From Periconia sp. R9002 (taxonomy: Eukaryota > Ascomycota > Dothideomycetes > Pleosporales > Periconiaceae): DNA of 64,000 nucleotides. Made by a program: the position numbers and the translations under genes. The DNA lies in contig JAMAHW010000096.1 of the NCBI GenBank assembly GCA_023627715.1, forward strand, positions 104,424 to 168,423. The letters run 5' to 3'. Position 1 is the stretch's first letter; the number at the start of each line of letters is the position of its first letter. Under the pieces are notes generated by a model. It ran no database searches, was not told the origin of the DNA, and saw only the letters and a list, made by a program, of their open reading frames with translations. Positions 23,383 through 34,904 of this stretch are shown one piece after another.

Positions 23383-24639
23383 CTATATATTCAGACGTGG
23401 CTGCTTCGCAGTTCTCTCTCGATAATAGTTGTTTCCATTAAGTATCTCAGACAATGCCCTTTTTTGTGAAGACAAGTACGTGCGGAACCCTAGAAAATCG
23501 TGCCATTCACGACTAACCCGTCTATACTGAGCTCTTCGCGCTTTAACAGCACCTGGAGCTTCTTCTAAACCGCGGGCGTAGATAATTCCTGCGATCCACG
23601 AGGTATGAGTTGTCTGGTGGCTTGCAGTCTTTTCGTCGACTTCATAGTCACGTTTGAAACCGCCACACTTTAGATGAGCACGAGATATCGCAATCGCCAT
23701 ATGTCTATACGATGTGATATTCAAGTACGTCTTAAGGTGCTGCTCGGCCTTACTTTTCAGAATCTAAGTCAACTGTGTACTTTCCTAAGTCCCATTCCCT
23801 TTAGGCCATAGATACGGAGATGCAGGGTCTTTGTTTTGCCATACCAGCAGTTCAAGCTTCCCCCAGAATGGTAAAATAAACCATAAGTAGTAGACAACAA
23901 GCTCGCTCACCTCCTTGGGCAAGTATCTATGGATGATTTTCGTTGAGCCAACGATGTTGTATCCTTTGTGATACGTTGTAACTGTGCTGACTAGACCGTC
24001 CTCGATAAAGATGCTGCGGTGATGCCCATTCACCATGTTACAATGGCGTAAACTTAGAATTTCCGTCCCACGGGCTGGCTGTCCCCCAGTGACATGGATA
24101 AGGAGAAGAAGCCGCTGTACAAAGCTATGGATTTTCGCGATGTATTGTTTTGCAGCCTGGCCGTTCTATATCACCTTGGAATCTTTCTTGCGCACCGATC
24201 TAGTTGCGTTTCAACGCTCTTCCGTGTAGCTGTCCGGTCCTGCTCACCCGAAGGATCCTGGCTTGGCCAGTAAAGGCCGGTCGAAAGCTCGGCGCTTCTG
24301 TATGAAGCTGTTGATGCGTGCCTGATCGAACACGTTGACCTTGTCATTCTGAATCGATTTGTGGGCCTCTTCTACGATGCGGTCTATGCTGTTGGAGAAC
24401 TCGATAAGGATTGGCTCGGATGCTGCGTCGGCGGGGCTTGCTAAAGGAGCGACCTCTCCGAACGAGTATCCCTTAAGATACTTCGGCCAGCGAGTCATTT
24501 CTAGCCATTGGGAGACCTCCGTCTGCCCGGCGTTGTCGAGTATAATGTCTGCTCGCTTCCTCGTCTCCTGATCGCCTTCTTCAAGTGCTTCATCAATCTG
24601 CATTCGGATATAATCGGCCTCAGGCAGCGAGCGCGCCAT
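23383..24639 (-). pseudogene. Telomere-linked-helicase-type protein relic (pre-helicase region)
   Basis: Two recognisable parts. The 5' part (24639-24244) carries SQWLEMTRWPKYLKGYSF, then SIDRIVEEAHKSI and INVFDQARINSF. The 3' part (about 24170-23383) carries GGQPARGTEILSL, then IFIEDGLVSTVTTYHKGYN and KIIHRYLPKEVSELVVYYLW. After two in-frame TAG codons near 23781 and 23760 come ITSYRHMAIAISR and HTSWIAGIIYARGLEEAPG. These are conserved landmarks of the region that precedes the RecQ helicase domain in telomere-linked-helicase-type fungal proteins. The middle of the region (by family comparison several hundred residues) is missing between the parts, and no helicase motifs follow. The copy is dead, from a family often found near chromosome ends. 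Confidence 0.6.
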
Positions 24640-24641
24640 GC

Positions 24642-24705
24642 CCTTGCAACGAGTACGCCACCGAGGAACTCAAACATCGACTCTGGGATTCCGACGACGC
24701 ACTCC
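24642..24705 (+). repeat. 64 bp duplicate of an exon piece of the 25118 gene
   Basis: These 64 bases match 25618-25681 with a single C/T mismatch; sequences diverge on both sides. The source lies inside exon 2 of the coiled-coil/2EXR-like gene. The duplicate abuts the start of the helicase-type relic. Confidence 0.8.
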
Positions 24706-25117
24706 TCATAAACGAAAATAATAGACGGCTTCTTATTCAGTATCACGTATAAATCCAGGCTGATGTTGCTCATTCTGTTCCAAGTTTGAGAAGCTCGAAT
24801 AGGAACTTGATCATAGCCGTTTGCATCGTAATTCTCTTCACAGCAGGATCGAAGGTTGCAGTTACCAGCTTTATGATGCATGCCAAACGGTTGATGCTAT
24901 TGATTACAGGCACCTTTGTTTCTGCCGATGGTATACATCGTTCGTGAAGTTCGCTAATAAATGTTCCTATTCCCCTTAGGTTAGCGTGACACTCTTCTAA
25001 GCTTCATTTGTCTAGCGTTCGCCTAGAACTATTACTTACTATCCTCCTTGCTCTCAGCTTAAGTCTCCCCAAAACTTCCTTCAGCTGAAAAAGCAAATCT
25101 CATCAGAAAGACTTGCC

Positions 25118-26163
25118 ATGCTTCCAGCATTTCCATTCCAAAACCCTGAATATGTAAAGGAGGAGCGCTTTCTACGCTCGTCAGTTCTCCCAACCCCCAC
25201 CCTTCCATTTAAGCTCACACCTCTTGTTCCAGACTCTATGAACAGCTAGACCATCATCGCCTGGCCCTGATCGAAGCCCGCGAGAACATATCCCAACTAC
25301 CTAAAATAACAAAAGCGATCCAGAGCCTACGCAGTAATTCCCACCGCAAACCTCTATCAGAATCCGCGCAGAAGCGCCTCTCCTCCCTCGAAGACATTCA
25401 GGCCAATAGCACCACCAAGCTGCAACAGGCAAGCAAAAACTGGCTCTCAACCACCTCTCAAATCACCCAACACATCGACAACTACGTGAAACCCTCGAGC
25501 CTAGCTCTCTGCGCGGAAATAACAGCCCGCCTGCCCCGCGAAATCCGCGACCAAATCTACGAGACGCTGCTGCTAAGCGTGTTCAAAGCCCGAAGAAAAA
25601 CATGGTATGTTGGCAGGCCTTGCAACGAGTACGCCACCGAGGAACTCAAACATCGACTCTGGGATTCTGACGACGCACTCCCCATCTACCGCGTCAGTTG
25701 TCCATTCTTCTCTTCCACCCCGCCATCGCATCTCTGGGAGGAATCCTTCGTCGGTCTCCTTGTACGTGCAGAAATGGTGGAAGCGTTCTACCGAACAGTT
25801 AGGATTTACATTGCCTTTGGGTGGAGTTGTCGAAACCGTCCGAAAATTGAAGAAGTACTCAAAGAAGACGTGTGGGATACGGGTATCATACCTGCCGATC
25901 ACGCGTCCAGGATTGTCTTCATCCAAGACAATAGAGAGCAATTTGTGTGCGCATCGGGGTACTGCGAAAAAGCTGGCGAAATTTCATTTAATCCACCTGT
26001 TTGGCATGGCGATGGTGACGATACTCCACAGCGAGTTTGGGAATGTAAGAATAACCTGATGGACGTAGCTCACAGGACACGCAGTGCTGGTTACCGGGTA
26101 CGTGTAGTGTTCAATGGCGATGAATGGGATTTGCAAGAGGATGGTGATGATCAGGTTGAATGA
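25118..26163 (+). CDS. Coiled-coil protein with 2EXR/F-box-like motif
   Basis: Two exons, 25118-25179 and 25233-26163, with a 53 nt intron (GTCAGT...TTCCAG) give 330 residues. The N-terminal third is predicted helical (EQLDHHRLALIEARENISQ...). Near residue 125 is LPREIRDQIYETLLLS, the short leucine-rich motif that opens fungal 2EXR and some F-box-like domains. It is followed by a region rich in Trp and acidic residues, including residues that delimit the 64 bp segment duplicated at 24642. The C-terminus is acidic. The family is abundant and functionally uncharacterised in Pezizomycotina; a role as an adaptor is only a guess. The exon join is supported by an uninterrupted frame across the junction. 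Confidence 0.75.
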
Positions 26164-26252
26164 GACATCTTGAATTATTCATTATCCAACTGTTTCTTAC
26201 TCACAACTTTCCAAACCCCTTTGCACTTGATTCTACTATTGTTATGTTGTCA

Positions 26253-26303
26253 GTGGTAGATAGTTTATAGCACCATAGTACTAAGGGCTATCTCTACCCA
26301 TAC
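26253..26303 (+). repeat. 51 bp dispersed repeat, copy 1
   Basis: Matches the reverse complement of 51161-51211 at 50 of 51 positions, and weaker similarity continues for about 20 bp on the right. The ends are imperfect inverted repeats (GTAGATAG against CTATCTCTAC), so it may be a fragment of a small inverted-repeat transposon. It sits about 90 bp after the stop codon of the preceding gene. Confidence 0.65.
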
Positions 26304-26738
26304 CGAAAAGAAGAATATATATCAAACACATAAAAACGGAAAACAAAAAGGATTGTTATGTTGTCGCAGAGCAGGGTGAACTTTGTAGCTAACTCAACGA
26401 AATTTCTACCCCGCTTCCTCAGCCCCAACCTTTACGATAATCGCACCCGCACCCTATTGCATCGTATTGTCTAACCACTTATGTACGTAGGTAGACGGCA
26501 GCCTGCGACCATGATTAGGCTGCCATAGCCTGCTCAGGACGCGGATACGAAGGGGTCACGAGTCTGAGACTGAGCTGAGCCACCCTCGCGATAAGGGCAA
26601 TATGGGGGTATCGCATGCGGACAGGCTGACCTTCAATTCTTTAAATTTGGGGTTCACTGCGCTGCGCGAGAGACATTTATTATGTAGCGCTTCTTTTTGT
26701 AGTTTTATCCCCCAACGGTGTCACTCAATACTAGCACG
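26304..26738. other. Intergenic, promoter side of next gene
   Basis: No frame or repeat of note beyond the 3' fringe of the 51 bp element. Confidence 0.5.
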
Positions 26739-28783
26739 ATGGCTTTGGACCTTCGCAATGTAACCGATGGTCTATCTGAACATGACTGGAACGCGCGCTG
26801 CATCGCCCAACTGCCAATCTCGGCAGGCGCCAATTTCTCGCATGGTATGGTTCATTTTGTTGACGCGGAGGGAAGGCAAATGAGTAGTTTCACGAAAGAT
26901 ACGTGGGGTATAACCATTGGTGACTGTTACCAGTATTGCAATCTGGAGAGTGTGCCATATGTGAGTTTCTTCCTATCCACTTATATTTCGGCACAGGAAT
27001 ACTATGACTACGCTAACCGGCGATGTTCTGGCAATAGTATTTCAATTTCCGCGCATTCTCTGCCGCCTTCACAAACTTTCTGCTCCCGTGGTTAGCCCTC
27101 ACCGCGCAGCTCCCCTACGAAACGAGCACACCATGGGATAATCTCCTATCGCTATGTCTTGCAGTCGGGTCCCCGGCACTGGCCACCTACTCGCTCACTA
27201 TCACAATCCTCAACCGCTATAGCCTCCGCACACGCTGGCATTCCCTGCATCAAACGGCGCTGTCCCGTGCCGTGCACGACAAATATTCGGTCTTCACCAC
27301 TCGCATTAAAGCTATCCAATACCTCCTACAAGAAGCGCAACAAGTTCCGCTTCGCGCATCCCAAGAGCGCGGCTGGCTCAGCAGTCTTGTGGTTGGTCCC
27401 AAGAACCAGGCGTGGTGGCGCAATGTGCAACGACGGTTGGCACGCACGAAGCGCGGCGTTACATTTTCGCTAGTTGCGCAAATCACCGCAGCGGCCGTGG
27501 CGTGGTTGTTCACGGTGACCAATGGGTTTATCGAAGGGAGAGGCGATCGGCTGGTTGCGAATCAACTTGGGAGCGGGACGTTATGGTTGTGGCTGATTCC
27601 CGTTATCATGGGGTGGATCACGGTTGGAACGCAAGTGGGGAGCGACTCGATTGACGAGGCGTTGAGAACGGACGTCGCGTATCGTGCAAAGGAACCGCCG
27701 ATAGGGAGTGAGACATCCGCGACGGAGAAAGGAGAGCAGAGAGCGATCGTAGTAAGGTCCGGACTGGCAGTACAGCTGCATCGCAGGCAGGCGAATTTTG
27801 CTGCCTTTGAAGCCCCGCCAATGACAAATCTCGAGCTCCCTGGCTGGTTCGGCGTAGACATAATGGGTGACGAGAAGAAGGAAGGTCCAATCTTCAACTA
27901 TGCGAGGGTCTTTACTTGGTGGCAGTTGGCGCAAACCATCGAAATGGCCCTGAGAATGACCCTGAACAATATTGCGACGGGCCAGACATGTAAACCTGCA
28001 GCAGAAAAGACCATCGTTAATTGGAATCACGAGGGAAGAGCTGAAGAGAACTTAGCCGGAGACTCATTCACCACTGCGCAGTACTGCGGTCTAGATCTTA
28101 CACAGGGCCAAATTTTGGCGTACCCAGAGTGGAAAGAGATCACTGCGCACGTGTGGAAGCGGATTGTCATCGCAAGCTTCGTTGCCATTTTCGTACAGTG
28201 GGGGACTACGGGTCCCAGCGTCCTGATTGCTTTCTACACTCCCACCAAAGGTGTTGGATGTCGAACGGCAGGATACCTGCTGTATGGTGGTCTGGCAACA
28301 CTCGTTTGGCTTCTACTCCAGGCATCGATGATGTTCTCCCATGCAGTAATGCTCCGGTATCAACGCGAGCATCGTCAAGCCCCCTCAATGGACTTCCGTC
28401 GTCCCTCAGTTACCTCGCCCACGCTACCAATCTCAGATCCTCAAGGTTACCAACGAACGATTTCCCATGCCGTACTTTGCAGTCTAGCAGTCATGACAAG
28501 GCTCCTTGGAAAGACCATTGCCGTCGGCAATACCATGTGGCTGCTTCTTACAGCTCTGTTGCAGTACACAGGTGTATATGATCGGTGTTACTGTCGGGGG
28601 AACCAGACAGGATTGGGTTTGGAAAGAGGTTGGCTGGTACTGTTTAAAACGGAGGACGACCTTGGAAATTATGCGACCTCCCCATGGGCTGGTGGTATAG
28701 CTATGAGTATTTTAGTCTGTTTCGTTAGTTATCTCTTTTTCTGGCTAGGCAGTCGTCGCTCTCCGAAAGAGTTGGAGTTGTAA
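26739..28783 (+). CDS. Fungal multi-pass membrane protein, unknown function
   Basis: Two exons, 26739-26960 and 27038-28783, with a 77 nt intron (GTGAGT, GCTAAC branch site, CAATAG) give 655 residues. The N-terminal exon is soluble and carries DTWGITIGDCYQYCNLESVPY. Exon 2 begins at a conserved segment (FSAAFTNFLLPWLALTAQLP) with two membrane spans. A cytosolic helical region follows, then spans near VTFSLVAQITAAAVAWLFTV and TLWLWLIPVIMGWI, a long loop, and four more spans toward the C-terminus. The layout matches uncharacterised fungal membrane proteins whose conserved LLPWLALTAQLPYE motif precedes a long cytosolic region. No transporter or enzyme motif is seen, and there is no disruption. 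Confidence 0.82.
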
Positions 28784-28878
28784 TTAAGAAACCAATACTT
28801 GAGTAGCCGATATGAACCCAAGATTTCAGGTGTTACCAACTCTGAATGTTACGGCTGGTGCAATTTATAGTATAGACT

Positions 28879-29160
28879 GGACGTCCAACTCTCGAGACAG
28901 ATGACGCATGGCACACACTTGTGGCAAACAGCAATGGCAACCACCAAACCTCAGTTGAACTGCCTGGAGCCGGCGGAACTAGTGTCTGGTTAGGCTTATA
29001 TCACAAGCTACACTGCCTTGTGGCTGCTCCGTTGTGAGTGGCATTCAGGATTGCTTCTGACCTTGTTTTGCAGAAAATGCTCCGACAGGTCATTCCCAAC
29101 TAGTTACATCATCCCAATCAAACGGCCAGCCGAAAAGATCAGGGAGTGTACACAAGTGAA
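28879..29160 (+). pseudogene. UstYa-like (DUF3328) relic
   Basis: The plus frame reads GRPTLETDDAWHTLV, then SVWLGLYHKLHCL. The HxxHC signature (His codon 29002-29004, Cys codon 29014-29016) is motif 1 of UstYa-family oxidases that modify fungal cyclic peptides and other metabolites. A plausible intron follows (29020-29073, ending TTTTGCAG), and the frame resumes as KMLRQVIPN, then meets TAG and later TGA codons. No start, no signal anchor and no second HxxHC motif are present. It is a fragment, independent of the second UstYa-like relic at 45844. Confidence 0.55.
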
Positions 29161-30234
29161 TGTTCGACGGTTTGAAAGGACATGCGTTGACTGGGAGGCA
29201 TTCATAAGATCTCATGACCAGAGTTGTGAGTTTTGAAAAAGATGTTAGGATAGAGGACTTTTACTGTTTAAAACAAGATATTCGCAAGGGAGATACTTAT
29301 ACACGTGTACAGATGGAACTTAAGCATCGCAAAATTATTTCCTTGGTGAGGAATACTCCACGCTATGATGTTATCTTACACGACGCACTAGTGACGCCTT
29401 TCAAACCCTTTGATTCCCCTACAACATCGGGTCCACCTTGTAGATAGTTAGATCAGCATGGCACATTGGAATTGTTTTAGGAAGTTAAGACAATGTCGCG
29501 TATACCAAGTGCTATACAGTCTTTGACTCCCGAGAACGTCCCGTTCTTCCCCTCGTTGTGAGCGGTCAGCAATGTTTAGTACGACTGTCGATATTGTCCT
29601 GTTGATAAATCGCGTCATGTGCATTGGACTATGCACGATGTAGCATCAAATGATAGCCCTCTTTCTGTGGACGATCCGACTCTAATTGTATCTCCCAGTC
29701 ACGTTCGGCATTACTTTGATCTTCCACGTCAGACTCTGATGTACTATTCCGATCGCACAATCGAGGAAAAGGATGAGTCCGGCTGGGTCGAGGGCTTCGG
29801 GACCATGCACCAATGTAACGGTTACGCCGAATTTGCGCAGAAGGTCAAGAACTTGCAGCAAGGTGATTAAGGCGCAGGAAAGGCCTACTGCAGGACTCTT
29901 GATGCCTGTACTTGCTTGGATACGCTCCTACAATATTAATGTTTTCTCGTAAATACCACCATCGGTCGAAGTCCGAGCAATGGAGGTGAATTGAATTGAT
30001 TGACCGTGCAGCGGGCTTTACGAACAATTATTTAGCACATCACGGCGTGTGATTCAAATTCAGCAGGCAGATATTTAGTTACTGTTTACCGCAATTATGA
30101 ATCATATGGAACTATGAGTTGGGCGTAACGCGAGTAGCAATTGATTAGTTCTTGGCTTGTGCTCGCGCTGTGATATTTCAAGAGAATTTAGATATCACCA
30201 ACATCACACTACTATTAACTACGACTATGTCCAT
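29161..30234. other. Intergenic with a doubtful ORF
   Basis: An 83-codon plus frame at 29619-29870 is acidic and protein-like (HVRHYFDLPRQTLMYY), but it has no family match by eye. Nothing else recognised. Confidence 0.4.
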
Positions 30235-31308
30235 CTAAAGTTTTCGCAACATGGCTTCTACATCCTCCCGCAAGCCTTGCCTCCACGCATCATCGCCCCT
30301 CTGAGGTCGCCAGCCCAAACTCTTTCCAACCTTCGCCACTGTCTTCGAATTGCTGCACAATGCGAACTCAACCAACCTCTCATCAGCACCTGGCAGAATC
30401 GGCTCCAGAAGCTTCGTAGCCTCGCCCAAGCTTAAAGTCTCCATCTTATCATCTTCAATCTTCCCCTTCTCATGCAAGAAACTCACGACCGCCTGCATGA
30501 CCTCCAACCACGTATGCCTCCCGTTCCCGCTAAATATGATACCTTTTTTACCTCGCGGTAGCTTGCTCCCTCCATCGCGGAGGATCTCAACTGTGGCAAG
30601 CTCATATAGCTCTGCGAGATCGAGTACATGTACGTGATCCCATACTCCCTTCCCATCACCCACCACTATTCCCCTCCCATGAGCCAGAACCGCCTGAACA
30701 CACGCCGGAATTTGGATACTTGCCCTATTAAAAAGCCCACTTCCAGTACCGTAAATAGTCGGGCTCATGATAACAAGCGTATCAACACCGAGTTCAAGCC
30801 CCTTATCAATGACACCAAGTTCAGCAGTCCGCTGTGCATATGGTTCCTCAGCTTCTAATTTTTTCTCATAATCATACACATCGCCATCCTCATCGATAAA
30901 CTCGCGGTGCACCGGTGTCCCCGTGATGGGCCGATCAGACAAGTTTGATGTTCCGGACGTGTGGATCATCCAGACAGTGCGATTGGTCGATTGCTTGCGT
31001 CGGGCTAGGCCTTGCACCAGGGCTTCCGCCGAGGCAGCATGGTATCCATTTGTGGTGTTGATGACGATGTCGTGCTGAGCTGCAATTTCCACGGTGGTGC
31101 TAAGGTCGTCGAGTCCTTGGTAGATTACGGGATTCACCCGATCGCCATATTTCTCGCTGAGTTTTGCTGCGCGGTCATTTCCGCGAAGTAAACATGTGAT
31201 CTGGGCGTTTTGAAGTTGGGTGGAGGATGAATTGATGAGCTGATTGAGGATAGTGCCGCCGATGAAACCGGTTGCGCCTGTCAGGAGAATTTTAGGAGAT
31301 TCGGACAT
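30235..31308 (-). CDS. NAD(P)-binding extended SDR / epimerase-like protein
   Basis: A single-exon 357-residue frame. The N-terminal glycine loop GATGFIGGTIL and an acidic/basic switch after the second strand indicate dinucleotide binding. MIHTSGTSNLSD is the strand with the catalytic Ser/Thr position, and SPTIYGTGSGLFNR resembles the substrate loop of nucleoside-diphosphate-sugar epimerase-like proteins. WDHVHVLDLAELYELA matches the conserved [VH]HVDDLA-type strand near the C-terminal domain. A Tyr occurs in EPYAQRTAE, but without the usual Lys four residues on. The family is common in fungal cytosol and secondary metabolism; the substrate is unknown. Intact. Confidence 0.86.
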   Translation of the reverse strand: MSESPKILLTGATGFIGGTILNQLINSSSTQLQNAQITCLLRGNDRAAKLSEKYGDRVNPVIYQGLDDLSTTVEIAAQHDIVINTTNGYHAASAEALVQGLARRKQSTNRTVWMIHTSGTSNLSDRPITGTPVHREFIDEDGDVYDYEKKLEAEEPYAQRTAELGVIDKGLELGVDTLVIMSPTIYGTGSGLFNRASIQIPACVQAVLAHGRGIVVGDGKGVWDHVHVLDLAELYELATVEILRDGGSKLPRGKKGIIFSGNGRHTWLEVMQAVVSFLHEKGKIEDDKMETLSLGEATKLLEPILPGADERLVEFALCSNSKTVAKVGKSLGWRPQRGDDAWRQGLREDVEAMLRKL

Positions 31309-32902
31309 TGTGGCGGAGCGTTCGTGTATGCCTCAATTGGATATGAATACGTGTTCTGGGTCTGACGCACAACTTATATGGAGCCTTTAAATCGTCGGTG
31401 GATACTTGGACTTTTGTAGCGCCGCATGCTCATTCTAGGGTAATTATTAATTGTGATTTTTCGCAATACTTGACTAATGTTCTCGCAACCTGAATACTTC
31501 GTTTAATAGGCTGAGGATCTTTAATACGTAAGTATAACGGACCTCTAATGCTCAACTGAAGGGATGATTGGTACATCAACTACCACTAAGTGCTAGCGCC
31601 GTAGAAAGTCATGGAACCTCCGCGGATGCATATAGGAAGTAACGGTTCGGATATATCTTTATTTCCATCTCATCTCCGATCTAATTGCGTAGCACATGCG
31701 TCTATTAACCAATCAAACTACCAGATCAAAAAGTTGTGAGTAATCTTAGTAGGACGTGGAGTTAAGTACGAGCGTGACTGAACGTGAGAGTTCCGCGAAT
31801 CCATTATAAGCAGACTCCTACTTCCGTGATTTGCATTTATTCCATCAAGTATTTCCAGATTTCTTAGCGTTTGTAGTCATATGTTTGAGGGGAATGTTAA
31901 TCTGTGAGGATAAACCTAAACGCAAAGTACTTACGTGGGGAGGATCTGCGATCTTTTCTGCCACTTATTTGCAGACGTTTTTTTCTAATGCCTATACCAC
32001 GCCATCGTCTCAAAGAGACTGTCGTAGGAGCATTAGCCTGTGTGGTAGAACGGACTGTTTGACGTTCTCGGTGGGGAATGGCTGGAACACATGCGGTAGA
32101 CCGTGGACTTGGGAAGAGGGTCGTTTTATCTAAGTGTCTGCTATCAAAAGCGTTTTCCCATTGTAATCAAATGGGTCCAACTTCTTACGCTGACATTGGT
32201 GGTGGTGGCTTTCTTGTTCTCGTCTGGTGACAATGATAGATGACTGGCAGATGCGAATGTCGGCAGACTTGATCAGGCACACGCACGACTAACAGTTGAA
32301 GACGGACTTGCACACGCAGGTCTGGTAGCTGAGGACGATGGACTTGGAGAATGCATTTCCCATCCGGCAGATCTCTCACTGATTTAGCAGGATCGCGTGC
32401 GATCGCCATTTCAGGAGACCAAGGAATATTTTAATTACCGGGTGGTCCTGCGTTTTCCCCCCTCGTTTTTAATCATTCTGATTGGACTACAGCTCCATTC
32501 TTGCTCACTGAGCCTGAGGAATCTTGGGGCACATCTTTTAAGAAGACCTCAGATCTAGCTTTCTTTGGCAGTCATTGTGTGAGGGCACATGGTAGCAGTA
32601 GGGTGGTAAGATGATGAGTAGTTTATGCTATACCTTTTTATGAAGTTATATTAAAATTACATATGATTTTAAGTTTATAGAATTTATAAAAACAACTCTA
32701 AATCTTATAGCCCCCTATCCTTTAGCGTGCATAGCACACATTTAAATCCTATAGACCCTATAGGATTTACCTATAATAGATAGAGTTATAGAATATTAGG
32801 TTTAGCTAAGGTGTGAGCGTATTAATTTTTACATATTATAGGACCTATATTACAAATTCCAATAATTAATTACACGCTTAACTTTGCATTCTTAACTAAG
32901 AT
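31309..32902. other. Intergenic; AT-rich mutated block at 32600-32900
   Basis: The left part holds promoter sequence and motif-free frames (31831-32133 plus, 32185-32409 minus). From about 32600 to 32900 the DNA becomes very AT- and TA-rich with few CA/TG dinucleotides, resembling RIP-mutated repeat sequence, and it ends at the stop codon of the next gene. Confidence 0.5.
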
Positions 32903-34644
32903 CTAACGCTTCTTTAGCCTGCTCACTTGAGCGAGACGTTCTCTTCTCATTTTTACAAGCCTCCTCTGCTGCTCTATATTCGTTCTAATTGCCTTCCAGG
33001 ATCCAGCAATTGAATTTTGTGCAAAATACCCCTTGTGAATGCCTATAGACGATACTATAATCTTTAGCCTCACGCTCGTTACGTGTTTTTTGAGTGAAAG
33101 CAAAAGATCCGCCGTCGCGCATGTGTTGTCCTCAGCAGCGAAGCGGAGGAGGTCCGGGTCGATGACGATGTACACCTCTCCCAGCCCCGCGAGCGAGCGG
33201 TTCAATAGTGATAACCAATCTTCTGGGCTCGAAGCTGCACGAAGGCAAGATAACGTAATAGGAAAATTCGTCTGAGCTAGCGCGTTGCTATTAACCTCTA
33301 GGGCGTGCAACACGAGAATTCGTAAGATATCTTCAATGCAGGGTGGCCTATCGACAAAGTTTGCGAAACGTAAAGCCCAGATGACATATCGGTTAGCCAG
33401 CTGTACCTGGCGTAAGAGATTCAGCAGCAGTATCTTAGCGTATATTTGGTCTCGGGTGTCCATGATGATGAATGAAATACATGAATCGTCTGAACACTGG
33501 CGAAGGGTCTCGATTGCTGAGGACGCTAGTCGCGGAGACTTAGGTTGTCTTTTGGCGAATGTCACGCAGTACTGTAAACTTCGACCGGAGGAGGGAATAT
33601 CCTTCATGAAAGGCGCTGATACAATCTGATTCAATTGTACGAGTCGAATCATGGTACTTTGAGATCCGATGTCCAATTGTAGCTGGGACTGAAGTGATTG
33701 TGTACCTGCGAGATATCAGCTTGCACCATGTGTAGTTGCGGCCATTGATCTTACAGGAAGCAACTTGAAGTATTCGATTGGCTTCTAGCGATACTAATTC
33801 CCTAAGTTGTTTAATCTCTAGTCGCGCGAGATTCAGTTCCTGATTGGTTGCTTGAACCTTTTCATGGACGGCCCGGAGTTCTGCCTGAGCGGCAGTGTTT
33901 GCAATTTCGTCCACATTCTTAGATAGATCGTCAACTTCCTCCAAAAGTTCTTGAGAGACGAGCGCAAAAGGCTTCACAATGCTCATTATAGCTCTTCTAA
34001 TTGTTCCTTCCTGGTACCAGTCCATTGCATGCACCATGAACTGTAGAAGCTTTGAATAGAGTCTCACAACCGCTTGCTGCATCTGGGGAGAAGGGAAGAG
34101 AACAAGCTTCAATTCTTGTCTGGGAAGACAGTCCGCAAAACGAGATAGTGCTTTTGCGAATTCATGGACAGATTCTTCATGATTTTGAATTCCCTATTGA
34201 TAGAAGTAAGCGTGATATATAGGATTTACAAAAATTCTTACCACAAAGATCACTTTCATAGCCCCCCAAACCAAAGCAGCATACTCAGGATGATGTTGTA
34301 CCAAAACATCGAGAATTCTGCCGTAGTAATGAACCCGGGAAGAAAACTGTGTAATCCACTTTCGTGCTTTCGAAGTTCGTTTAGCTGCGTATTTGTCTCG
34401 CACAGTGCCAATGGCTTGAATGACGTCGTGCACAGATGTTTGACGAGAAATCCAGGCCTTTCTCTCTTCGCTGATATAATCCAGGTCCTTGAACTGTTGC
34501 ACGCCTTCTATGAAAGCTTGTTGCAAAGCCGAATTGGAGCTATTTCAATCAGCGCTTGCAGGTTCGGCGGCATAAACAAACGAGCCTTGTCACCGAGTCG
34601 TCACTATACCACCCTCGCGCACGTTGGAGCGTTTCTTGGGCCAT
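32903..34644 (-). CDS. DUF7708-type (NLR/STAND-associated) protein
   Basis: Modelled as four exons: 34644-34610, 34539-34242, 34193-33755 and 33705-32903, 524 residues. The last two introns (48 and 49 nt) are well supported by signals and continuous frame. The first is tentative, so the first ~12 residues are uncertain. The N-terminal half matches the domain preceding NACHT/STAND ATPases in fungal incompatibility proteins: HPEYAALVWGAMKVIFV, KALSRFADCLPR, LKLVLFPSPQMQQAVVRLYSK and a coiled coil with LARLEIKQLRELV. The second half (VIWALRFANF..., VYIVIDPDLLRF) recalls the start of an ATPase-like region, but I see no clear Walker A motif, so it looks like a shortened member. The gene diverges from the AAA+ gene at 34905 with only 260 bp between. 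A signalling or immune-like role is inference. Confidence 0.72.
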
Positions 34645-34904
34645 AAAACCGCGTATTGTAAGATCATCAGATGGAATCAGTCGCATAATCCCGATGCTTC
34701 AAGGTAAGAAGTACTGACGGATTGCCGAGTGCACATGAGATGTAGACTAGGCCGTCGCAGCTTACCAGGGCGGGGCAGTGTGGCAGTGTAGCTGCTTATC
34801 AAATTCCCGCATGGATGATAAGATGACACATCAACAGAAGCTTACAGTCAGGCTGACAGCAATCTGAGGAGGCCTTTCCTCTTACAAATCGCTCAACATC
34901 AATT
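34645..34904. promoter_or_regulatory. Short shared promoter between DUF7708 and AAA+ genes
   Basis: 260 bp separate the two divergent start codons, close enough for shared control. No recognisable operator. Confidence 0.4.
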
